From the IMG/VR virus record IMGVR_UViG_3300030116_003619, positions 1-20,824 of that record: a stretch of DNA of 20,824 nt. The stretch is one strand, 5' to 3'. Within the stretch, counting starts at the first letter, position 1; each line of letters opens with the position of its first letter. Source of the DNA: a virus. A program made the translations under genes and the position numbers. Positions 1-5,985 of this stretch are shown one piece after another. The notes beneath the pieces were generated by a model, which saw only the letters and a program-made list of their open reading frames with translations, did no database searches and was not told the DNA's origin.

Positions 1-173
1 CCTAGTTCATCTTCATTAATCAATCCCGTTAAATTATTTCTATGAGCATCAACACATCCTGGAATATCAACAACTGGTTTAGTGATTAAATCTAATATTG
101 GTGGCTGTATTTCCCATGTTCTTATTTTTGGAACGTAAACCTCTTTTATTTCAATTTTTGGTATCTTTGTCAT
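1..173 (-). CDS. Small phage protein with VVDIPGCV motif, C-terminus cut by window edge
   Basis: The frame starts with ATG at 173 and stays open for 57 codons to the window edge, so the C-terminus is missing. It begins MTKIPKIEIKEVYVPKIRTW, continues through a proline-rich QPPILDLITKPVV segment, and then has VVDIPGCVDAHRNN. From memory, short proteins with a VVDIPGCV-like core and a conserved Cys and His occur in marine cyanophages; no function is known to me. The ATG lies inside the preceding gene (23-nt overlap with the 77-residue ORF), which fits the packing of this end of the window. Codon choice matches its neighbours. It has no membrane segment or signal peptide in the visible part. The assignment to a phage family rests on recollection of the motif, not on a search. 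Confidence 0.6.
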   Translation of the reverse strand, partial: MTKIPKIEIKEVYVPKIRTWEIQPPILDLITKPVVDIPGCVDAHRNNLTGLINEDEL

Positions 174-384
174 CTATATCTCCGATAGAAATAGACCAGC
201 CATCTTCTCCAAACGTACCTTTTTCTATTACTTTAGGTTTTTCTTTTGCATTTTCTCTTAGCCAATCTTTGTGATATTTTTTTATTTGAGTTTCTAATTC
301 TAAATCAAATTTAACCATACGCATCCAATTAATAAATTTATCTATGTAATGTTTAATTAGTTTTTTAAAAAATCCAAATATCAT
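151..384 (-). CDS. Hypothetical 77-residue phage protein with amphipathic N-terminus
   Basis: This 77-residue ORF starts with ATG at 384, where the start overlaps the TAA stop of the zinc-ribbon gene by one base (TAATG), so its start is well placed for translational coupling. The first 25 residues (MIFGFFKKLIKHYIDKFINW) are aromatic and basic and would form an amphipathic helix. The middle (LELETQIKKYHKDWLRENAKEK) is charged and helical. The C-terminus turns acidic (GDIDDKDTKN). There is no clear transmembrane span. I do not recognise the family. Its membership in the small-gene string downstream of the fibre is the only clue to role. It could be a peripheral membrane protein, but that is a guess from the N-terminal composition. 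Confidence 0.6.
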   Translation of the reverse strand: MIFGFFKKLIKHYIDKFINWMRMVKFDLELETQIKKYHKDWLRENAKEKPKVIEKGTFGEDGWSISIGDIDDKDTKN

Positions 385-545
385 TAATCAAAAGCATCTC
401 TTTTCTTTAATACCTCTACTTCTGAAAAACACTTAGGGCATGACAAGTTAGTCATTACAGAATACTCAGGATAAGTTGGCATGGATTCATCTATATCAAT
501 ATCACCACCCCAGATTAATTCAGTTTTACAGTGCCAGCAGTTCAT
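384..545 (-). CDS. Small zinc-ribbon protein (CxxC...CxxC)
   Basis: This is a 53-residue protein. It starts MNCWHCKTELIWGGDIDIDE and ends with NLSCPKCFSEVEVLKKRDAFD-like sequence. Two CxxC pairs, C3/C6 and C36/C39, are spaced as in a small zinc ribbon that binds one Zn ion, with acidic residues between them. From memory, short MNCWHC-x-TELIWGGD proteins with this layout are common in marine cyanophages and related marine phages; their role is not known to me. The start codon overlaps the preceding stop as ATGA (545-542) and the stop overlaps the next start as TAATG (386-382), so both ends are fixed by context. The coding call is strong because of the conserved metal-ligand layout and the exact overlaps on both sides. 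Confidence 0.85.
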   Translation of the reverse strand: MNCWHCKTELIWGGDIDIDESMPTYPEYSVMTNLSCPKCFSEVEVLKKRDAFD

Positions 546-865
546 TGTTCCCACTTACCTTTTGTTTCCCATTCTATATACTCTTTATTTCTTTGCTCTA
601 TATAATCCCAAAACCATTTATTTGGATCGTTTGCATCTGCTACAGGTCTTGGTTTTAGCTTTCTTATTTGCTTTTCAAACTCATCAGCAATAATCCAATC
701 CATATGTTTCATTACCTGTCCAAGTAATTGATTTTCAAAAGCTGGACTTTTCATGTATAGAAACACTATAAACCCCGATCCAAATGTAATTCCTGATGTT
801 ATCAATGCCAAGACAGCTATAAAACGTGTTCTTATACGACTAGGTGTGCGTTGTAATTCTGTCAT
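542..865 (-). CDS. Single-pass membrane protein, paralogue of the preceding gene product
   Basis: This 107-residue protein has a basic N-terminus (RTPSRIRTR), one hydrophobic span at about residues 15-37, then SPAFE and a hydrophilic, charged C-terminus rich in W, K and E. The predicted topology by the positive-inside rule is N-in, C-out. It is visibly related to the next gene upstream (862-1125): both have a membrane helix followed at once by Y-x-x-SP-x-FE-x(6)-VM. The C-terminal half (EFEKQIRKLKPRPVADANDP onward) is unique to this copy. ATG at 865 overlaps the preceding stop as ATGA. Small membrane proteins next to a secreted basic protein at the end of a late region could belong to lysis or superinfection control, but no holin or spanin motif is evident, so I leave the function open. 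Confidence 0.75.
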   Translation of the reverse strand: MTELQRTPSRIRTRFIAVLALITSGITFGSGFIVFLYMKSPAFENQLLGQVMKHMDWIIADEFEKQIRKLKPRPVADANDPNKWFWDYIEQRNKEYIEWETKGKWEQ

Positions 866-1125
866 AAAGGCAACATTGGACCAGTTACTTTTGGTAGTTT
901 TTTATCTATCTGATTAGGTAATATCTTGCCTACACCTTCCATAACCTTTTCCATCATCATCGCTTCAAACTGTGGACTTGTAATGTAACGATAACCTGCA
1001 TATCCAGCAGCAATAGTTGTGACGCTAATGATAAAAGATAAGATAGATAGTACAGATGAGATTTTATTTAACATGAGAGATGCGTTTGCAAAAGCATTAG
1101 TTCCTGTCACTATTATAACCTTCAC
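862..1125 (-). CDS. Single-pass membrane protein, paralogue of the following gene product (start uncertain)
   Basis: The longest reading begins with GTG at 1125 (87 residues); an ATG at 1074 gives 70 residues and puts the membrane helix close to the N-terminus, as in the paralogue at 542-865. The hydrophobic span covers about residues 25-46 of the long form and is followed by YRYITSPQFE and VMEGV, matching MKSPAFE and VMKHM of the paralogue. The C-terminus ends LPKVTGPMLPL. An AAAGGAG Shine-Dalgarno-like site at 1149-1143 lies 17 nt before the GTG, too far for ideal use, and 8 nt before an in-frame ATA (1134-1132), an unusual possibility. The stop overlaps the next start as ATGA. Function is unknown; a lysis-linked or membrane-protection role is only a context guess. 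Confidence 0.7.
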   Translation of the reverse strand: MKVIIVTGTNAFANASLMLNKISSVLSILSFIISVTTIAAGYAGYRYITSPQFEAMMMEKVMEGVGKILPNQIDKKLPKVTGPMLPL

Positions 1126-1210
1126 AGGAATTATGGCTTTAGCTCCTTTATATGTAACTTTAGGAATTATGACCCGTCAACTCAATACAAAAACTATCTC
1201 ATTGGAATAA
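1073..1210 (+). CDS. Possible plus-strand small membrane ORF (45 aa)
   Basis: The frame open from 1019 to 1210 has an internal ATG at 1073 giving 45 residues: MRDAFAKALVPVTIITFTGI, then a second hydrophobic part (MALAPLYVTLGIM) and a polar tail TRQLNTKTISLE. It would make one strong membrane helix with a basic or amphipathic lead. Codon use looks normal for this genome, and the stretch 1126-1193 is otherwise unassigned on the minus strand. Against it: every other gene here is on the minus strand, the Shine-Dalgarno is weak (GAG 12 nt upstream), the first part overlaps the N-terminal extension of the minus-strand membrane gene, and complements of membrane-helix codons often stay open. The + ATG and the alternative - ATG share the CATG at 1072-1075. 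Treat it as a candidate only. Confidence 0.3.
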   Translation: MRDAFAKALVPVTIITFTGIMALAPLYVTLGIMTRQLNTKTISLE

Positions 1211-1457
1211 ATCTTGGAGGGCCTGGTCTGTAATATCCTGGAGGAATACAAGGCATAATTCCACATCTTTTAGGTTTTCTATATCTAGGCATACGACATA
1301 CCGTTACACCTCCACTACCTTTACATCTTTTCTTTCTTGGTCTACCTTCTGGAAAGTGATTTCTTGGTCTGTTTGGATTGGCTGAAGAAACACCAGCTTC
1401 AGCTACTACAGGAAGAAATAAACCTATAGCAAAAATTGTTGCAATTAATTTTTTCAT
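1194..1457 (-). CDS. Secreted, very basic Cys-containing small protein
   Basis: This is an 87-residue protein, starting at ATG 1457, where the start overlaps the preceding stop as ATGA. The longer reading from 1514 would put 19 residues in front of a classic signal peptide and overlap the upstream gene by 61 nt, so it is rejected. The N-terminus is MKKLIATIFAIGLFLPVV followed by AEA|G, a good signal peptidase I site, giving a mature chain of about 66 residues. That chain has about 17 Arg/Lys, one Glu, four Cys (KRC, TVC, KRC, MPC) and many Pro, Gly and Tyr, ending in GYYRPGPPRFIPMR. It is predicted to reach the periplasm and perhaps form two disulfides. I do not recognise a family. Possible roles are binding to anionic envelope polymers, lysis help or an antimicrobial-like activity; none is shown by the sequence. 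Confidence 0.75.
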   Translation of the reverse strand: MKKLIATIFAIGLFLPVVAEAGVSSANPNRPRNHFPEGRPRKKRCKGSGGVTVCRMPRYRKPKRCGIMPCIPPGYYRPGPPRFIPMR

Positions 1458-1798
1458 GATAACCAACTTGAAGGTGCTGTTGAAATACTTGCAGGTGTTC
1501 TTTGATCTATACATTGTTGTTTTACAGCAGTTTCTAACTTTGATACTTCATCTGAACCAAGTTTTGTTTTTATCCAACCAATAACCTGATCTTTTGACAA
1601 ATCTTTTAGAGGAATAACAGAACTACCTTTTTCTAAAGTCATGCAGTCGTATGTATAACCACTGAAACCATCACTGGAATCACAGGTTAAAGCCCAATGA
1701 ACATTAGTGACAAGACCATCATCATCGCCACCATTGATAACTTCTAATGGTTTATCGCCTTGAAATCCCCAAGTTGTTGTATAAGTAGGATCAGCCAT
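1454..1798 (-). CDS. DUF7936-like conserved phage protein
   Basis: This is a 114-residue protein. It starts MADPTYTTTWGFQGDKPLEV, with VTNVHWALTCDSSDG in the middle and IPLKDLSKDQVIGWIKTKLG toward the C-terminus. The pattern (Y-T-x-x-W near the start, V-x-x-V-x-W beta segment, then a P-x-x-x-L-x-x-x-x-V-x-x-W-I helix) is what I recall for a protein found near tail fibre genes in cyanophages and other marine phages (DUF7936-type); that label is from memory. There is a Cys at TYDCMT and another at QQCIDQ. It lies two bases after the coiled-coil gene and overlaps the secreted-protein gene by 4 nt. The role is unknown; a virion or fibre-associated role would suit the location. Confidence 0.7.
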   Translation of the reverse strand: MADPTYTTTWGFQGDKPLEVINGGDDDGLVTNVHWALTCDSSDGFSGYTYDCMTLEKGSSVIPLKDLSKDQVIGWIKTKLGSDEVSKLETAVKQQCIDQRTPASISTAPSSWLS

Positions 1799-1800
1799 GA

Positions 1801-2025
1801 TTAGTTGTCAGCGAAACCTGCTAGTTCTGTTTTTACAGATTCTTCTGGTAAGTATTTCTTATTAACATCTATTGCAGCTTGTATGGCAATTATTCGATCT
1901 CTACAGTTTTTCATCACTTGATCTGCGTTCTTCTTTTGATTTTCTGCCTGTAAATAATTATCTTGCATTGTTTTTAAATCACTTTCAAGTTTTGTGATTT
2001 CTTCTGCTGGATTAGGTGCTGACAT
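1801..2025 (-). CDS. Small coiled-coil protein downstream of the fibre gene
   Basis: This 74-residue protein is nearly all helix: residues 7-58 (EEITKLESDLKTMQDNYLQA and onward) carry heptad-like hydrophobic spacing and many K, E, Q and N, so a coiled coil is expected. It has no membrane span. ATG at 2025 has no clear Shine-Dalgarno; the leader is A/T-only for about 20 bases. It is the first gene after the fibre stop and sits directly under a candidate promoter (2044-2072), so it may open a separately expressed transcript of small genes. The family is not recognised. Small coiled-coil proteins after a fibre gene sometimes act as fibre assembly chaperones; this is only an analogy. Confidence 0.65.
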   Translation of the reverse strand: MSAPNPAEEITKLESDLKTMQDNYLQAENQKKNADQVMKNCRDRIIAIQAAIDVNKKYLPEESVKTELAGFADN

Positions 2026-2040
2026 AAAAAGAAACTTTTT
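2026..2040 (-). other. Short A/T hairpin before the coiled-coil gene start
   Basis: On the minus strand AAAAAG-TTT-CTTTTT forms a 6-bp perfect stem immediately in front of the ATG at 2025. It is weak (five A-T pairs and one G-C). It may be incidental in AT-rich DNA or may affect ribosome access. Confidence 0.3.
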
Positions 2041-2043
2041 CTT

Positions 2044-2072
2044 ATTGTATCTATATTTTTTAAAAAAGTCTA
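2044..2072 (-). promoter_or_regulatory. Candidate sigma70-type promoter for the small-gene string
   Basis: On the minus strand TAGACT (2072-2067) matches the -35 TTGACA at 4 of 6, and TACAAT (2049-2044) matches the -10 TATAAT at 5 of 6, with exactly 17 bp between. The spacer holds the palindrome TTTTTTAAAAAA. The -35 begins at the fibre stop codon. The inferred start would leave a leader of only about 10-12 bases before the ATG at 2025. AT-rich DNA gives chance matches, so confidence is modest. Confidence 0.35.
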
Positions 2073-4547
2073 CGCAGCTTCTAACGCTGCAACTTTAGCA
2101 CTTAATTCTTGAATTGCTTTTATTATTGGTGCAATAAATTCTATATATCTGAGTCCATAAAGAGGTGTTTCTAAATCTACCCCATCATCATCTTTTTCAT
2201 CTTTACAAAATCCTCCAAAATCTGTTGCTGGTTTGCTTATAGCACCAAGAACTGTCTCTATCTCCTGTGCAATTAACCCGTAGTGCGTTCTTGTTTTGCC
2301 ATTAAATTTATAAGAAACAGGATTTAATCTATTGATAAAGTCTAAACCCAAATCACTTGTTGCTATGGTGTTTTTAAAATTTTGATCTGATGAGCTAACT
2401 GTGCCACTTGTAGCAAAAATATTATCAAATTTAAAATTTGAGGAACCTAAATCAAGATCATCATGTATTAAAGGACCAAATTGATTGTTTGTAAATCGAA
2501 ATCGACCTGCACCACCTATAGAAACACCAATTTGGTTTGATGTATGTCTATAAAATCCCATATTATTGCTATTTGTAAATGAATAAGCGGGATAGGCAGC
2601 CGAATTATTTGCTATAACCATTCGCTTAGAAATGTGCAAATCTCCAGTGCTGTCAATTCTAAGTCTTTCCGTTCCAACATTACTTTGCCCTGCTGTCTCA
2701 CCATCTCTATCTTTACCTGCTGTACCAGTACAAAATACTAGATCGGTTGGCATATCAGATTTAGAATCAAAATTTCCACTAGCTTGTGCTCTTATGCAAG
2801 CTGTATAAGAAATATTACTTTCATTTCCATTGGTATGATTACCGCCAAAATTAACATTTCCTAATATATTATTTGTTACAACTTTTGCATCTGTTCTATT
2901 TTTTCCTAAAAATATGTTGGCAGCAAAAGCTGTATTATTATTTGAATCTGATCTTTTTCCTATTATCTCAAGGTTTGGCGCACCACTTGAAGTACTACTA
3001 TCTATTAATCTAATACTTCCAAGAGCACCACTACCTGCAATGTGTAATGCTGCTTGTGGGTTTGTAACTCCAAGACCTAATCTTCCTTCTGCTGTGACAC
3101 GGAATCTTTCATTATAACCATTGGTCATAAATGCTATGTGGTTATCACCGTGACCATAAACAACAGCACCTTGATGAGGGCTACCAGTTCCGTCAGAAAA
3201 GAAAAGATTACCCGTATCTGAAGTTGAACTAACTATCGTAATTCCTCTTGCACCTGATGTGTCTCCAACGATTAAATCATCTGCATCATTATTAGCAAGT
3301 GCCTCATTAGTATTGTTAATTAATACGCTACCAGCCGTGGTTATGCTAAACCTATCTGCTGCATTATCAGTATCTCTTATTCTAAATCTGCCACCAGCGT
3401 TGCCTATTTGAAAATCACTTTCATTATTGGTATCGTCAAATTGTATAAAAGGCTGAATATTTGAAATTGTCAAATTTCCTGTTTGCTGTACATCTCCATC
3501 TGCTTCGAGAGTCCATTTTTCACTACCATCAATTTGAAGCCTTATTTCACTACCAGCAATATTATTTTGGGTATCAGCCTCTATAAGCAACCTGCCGTCA
3601 ACTGCTCTAAATTTACTTTCTGTATCATTATCAAGTAATAAAATATTTGCTCCATTTACTGTTGTTTGTACTGAAAGAGCATTTGAACTTCCGCTATATA
3701 TATGAAGTTTATTAGATGGATTGGTAAGACCAATACCAACATCACCGCCTGATAATATGCGAAGTCTTGCCAAATTGCTTGTTCTTAATGTTACTTGTCC
3801 AGCGTCTACTGCATTTATATCTAAACTTTGAGTTCCTCTATGTAGAAGCTCTGTTTTTGAATTTGCTCCACCGTTTCGTATTAATCTTCCACCATAAGTT
3901 GTATTAGTATCATCTCCGACTAAATCAATAAAACTATTTCCATCTGCTGTTCTACCATCACCTATACTTACTTGTCTGCCACCACCAGCAGATCCGTCTA
4001 AAATAGCATTAACACCGATATTAGCTGAACCTGTGGTCGTTAAGTCCCCTGTTACAGTTGCTCCGCTTGATGTTGTTTCTAATCTAGTGGTTGCTCCATG
4101 TTTAAAAGTACAAGCACCACCTGTATTGAACTCAGCCATTGTTCTATTATTGGCACTGTCATACATTTCAACTCTGCTGCCATTACTTTGAAGGCTCAAA
4201 TATCCACTACCCGACTCACTAATTATTGAAAGATTATCTGAAGCTCTGTGAAAAAGTTGAAAATCCTGTGAATCTCCTAATCTTACGGCCTCATCATCAC
4301 CTAAATTAAGCTGATTTACATTTACAGCAGCATTTAAGTCATAAGTACCTGTTAAATCTACGTAAGCACTTCCATTATATTTTTTCCATCTATTAGCACT
4401 TAAATCAAACTTTATCGCACCAGTTGGTACGTTGCTTGGACTGCCTACTGATAACTGCTGTAAAGCTGCATCAATATTTTCTATTATCTGGGTCGGAAAC
4501 GCAGTATATGTTGTATCTACCGTGGGTAAGTTAAAATCTACAGCCAT
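2070..4547 (-). CDS. Tail fibre with C-terminal S74 intramolecular chaperone
   Basis: This 825-residue protein is a trimeric-fibre type. The N-terminus (MAVDFNLPTVDTTYTAFPTQ, then GAIKFDLSANRWKKYNG at 43-59) is likely the virion-attachment part. The body is a beta-repeat region with modules such as RLRILSGGDVGIGLTNPSNK (261-280) and RFRVTAEGRLGLGVTNPQAA (481-500), each followed by LHI, typical of marine phage fibres. The last 106 residues are a Peptidase_S74 domain: SSDQNFK contains the Ser720/Lys725 pair expected for self-cleavage before Ser720, followed by INRLNPVSYKFNGKTRTHYG and GLIAQEI. In the family this domain trimerises the fibre and is then released. The C-terminal helix (IKAIQELSAKVAALEAA) is a coiled coil. 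The Shine-Dalgarno AAAAAAGG is unusually close to the ATG. The product probably binds the host surface. Confidence 0.92.
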   Translation of the reverse strand: MAVDFNLPTVDTTYTAFPTQIIENIDAALQQLSVGSPSNVPTGAIKFDLSANRWKKYNGSAYVDLTGTYDLNAAVNVNQLNLGDDEAVRLGDSQDFQLFHRASDNLSIISESGSGYLSLQSNGSRVEMYDSANNRTMAEFNTGGACTFKHGATTRLETTSSGATVTGDLTTTGSANIGVNAILDGSAGGGRQVSIGDGRTADGNSFIDLVGDDTNTTYGGRLIRNGGANSKTELLHRGTQSLDINAVDAGQVTLRTSNLARLRILSGGDVGIGLTNPSNKLHIYSGSSNALSVQTTVNGANILLLDNDTESKFRAVDGRLLIEADTQNNIAGSEIRLQIDGSEKWTLEADGDVQQTGNLTISNIQPFIQFDDTNNESDFQIGNAGGRFRIRDTDNAADRFSITTAGSVLINNTNEALANNDADDLIVGDTSGARGITIVSSTSDTGNLFFSDGTGSPHQGAVVYGHGDNHIAFMTNGYNERFRVTAEGRLGLGVTNPQAALHIAGSGALGSIRLIDSSTSSGAPNLEIIGKRSDSNNNTAFAANIFLGKNRTDAKVVTNNILGNVNFGGNHTNGNESNISYTACIRAQASGNFDSKSDMPTDLVFCTGTAGKDRDGETAGQSNVGTERLRIDSTGDLHISKRMVIANNSAAYPAYSFTNSNNMGFYRHTSNQIGVSIGGAGRFRFTNNQFGPLIHDDLDLGSSNFKFDNIFATSGTVSSSDQNFKNTIATSDLGLDFINRLNPVSYKFNGKTRTHYGLIAQEIETVLGAISKPATDFGGFCKDEKDDDGVDLETPLYGLRYIEFIAPIIKAIQELSAKVAALEAA

Positions 4548-4568
4548 TACCTTTTTTCTTTAATAATA

Positions 4569-5978
4569 CTACGTTCCACGACATTGCCAAGTAAAGTTAC
4601 CGCTTACTCTAGTTCCTGATGTATTAAATAAATAGACTTTAAAGCTAGTAGGATTCGGACTATCTACGAAATCAACAACTGAAACAATACCTTCAGCAGT
4701 TGCTCCATTTACATTTGGAGTTACTGCTATTCCCTGTACATCTACAAAAGATACATTGAAGTTAACAGTTGTTCCACCACTATCACTGGCGTTTGCTGTG
4801 CCAATACCAGTATCATTAAGAATTTTAGTGTCCAGTTTTAGATTTAATGATGTAATTTTTCTATATCTTCCATCTATAGAATTTACAATAGTTCTATATT
4901 TTACCCTTCTAAATTGCGTACCAAATCTAAAAAAACTCTGTCCATTTTGTGTTACGCCATCTGTTGTAAATGCTCCACTCGTTCCAGATGCAGTATTGAT
5001 AATACCTTGATTTTGAATACCTCCCGAACCTATACCACCACCACCTTGTATAACTGAAATTTTTGTAGATGCTAAATTAGTTCCATAATCAAAAACCTCT
5101 TCATAAAATCCAATAGAAGGTGCTGGTTCTAGATAATTTAAGTTTGTAGGGTTTGCAGTTATCAAAGCAGTCATAGTATTAAATTGTGGACTGGAAGAAG
5201 ATCCTGTACCTATAAAATGTTCTGCCCAGGTTTCTGTTGTGTTAACTGGGATGTAAGCAGCGTCATTAGCAAGCAAGCAGTTACTTAAGTTATTACTTAA
5301 AACTTCTGCTGGACTTGTTGTGAAGTTAGAAAAGAAATTAGCATTTAATACGAAATCAGGTGGTTGTGATACTTGTTGTACAGTTTGGAATGACGGTCCA
5401 ATATTTCCAGCAGTATCTACAGCAGCGATATGATATGTGTAAATGTCAGAAGCCTGTTCAAATACAACATTAAATACACCATCAACTCTACCTATAACTG
5501 TTGCAGAAGCAAAATCAGTTGTATCGTTTGCATTACTCTTATGTTTGCGAATTTCAAAAGCTGCAATTTTTAGTTGGTTATTTTCATTAATACTGCCAGC
5601 TTTCCAACGGAGTAAAACATTATTATCAATAACTTCTGTTGTACCTGTATCTGATGCCTGTGGAGTACTTGGCACATTTATTGTGGCTAGTATTTGCAAG
5701 GCAGTTGTTGATAAATTATCATTCACGTCCCTAGTCTGAACATAATAATATCTTTGTCCCTGTGAGACAAGCCAACTTACCTCTTCTTTAAATGACTCTG
5801 AATTAGTAAAAACAACTAAATCTGTATTTCCATTTGTGATACCAGCAAAGGTTGAAGAAGTTGATCTTGTTATTTTATAGTCTTTAAAAGATAGATTTTC
5901 TGTTTTATTTCTGGTTGGTTTGCCATAGCTAATGGTAACAAAACCTTGTCCTCCTTCATTTCCTAATTTATAACTCAT
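4569..5978 (-). CDS. Fibronectin-III-like tail tip accessory protein
   Basis: This 469-residue protein starts seven bases after the J stop, with GAGG inside the end of J as a possible ribosome site. Residues about 10-100 (FVTISYGKPTRN ... FKDYKITRS ... GQRYYYVQTRDVNDN) and 105-205 (NNVLLRWKAGS ... FEIRKHKSN ... YTYHIAAVDTAGNIGP) look like two fibronectin-III-like sandwiches, continuing the series at the end of J. The rest is a distinct beta-rich domain with a GGGGIGSGGIQNQG turn (about 320-333), ending GNFTWQCRGT. It looks like the distal part of a long J protein encoded as a separate gene. It probably sits at the tail tip between J and the fibre; that is inferred from order and domain type. 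The family of the C-terminal half is not recognised. Confidence 0.75.
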   Translation of the reverse strand: MSYKLGNEGGQGFVTISYGKPTRNKTENLSFKDYKITRSTSSTFAGITNGNTDLVVFTNSESFKEEVSWLVSQGQRYYYVQTRDVNDNLSTTALQILATINVPSTPQASDTGTTEVIDNNVLLRWKAGSINENNQLKIAAFEIRKHKSNANDTTDFASATVIGRVDGVFNVVFEQASDIYTYHIAAVDTAGNIGPSFQTVQQVSQPPDFVLNANFFSNFTTSPAEVLSNNLSNCLLANDAAYIPVNTTETWAEHFIGTGSSSSPQFNTMTALITANPTNLNYLEPAPSIGFYEEVFDYGTNLASTKISVIQGGGGIGSGGIQNQGIINTASGTSGAFTTDGVTQNGQSFFRFGTQFRRVKYRTIVNSIDGRYRKITSLNLKLDTKILNDTGIGTANASDSGGTTVNFNVSFVDVQGIAVTPNVNGATAEGIVSVVDFVDSPNPTSFKVYLFNTSGTRVSGNFTWQCRGT

Positions 5979-5985
5979 AGTAAGG

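Noticed and set aside
476-693. Two overlapping plus-strand ORFs rich in S, F, L and Y
   Set aside because: Antisense to the zinc-ribbon and membrane protein genes; low-complexity composition typical of shadows in AT-rich DNA.
1458-1514. 19-residue N-terminal extension (MYRSKNTCKYF...) of the secreted basic protein
   Set aside because: It would overlap the upstream gene by 61 nt and bury a classic signal peptide; ATG 1457 gives the ATGA overlap seen elsewhere here.
2026-2045. A/T hairpin plus T run as a terminator after the fibre gene
   Set aside because: The stem has one G-C pair only, and the T run runs directly into a start codon.
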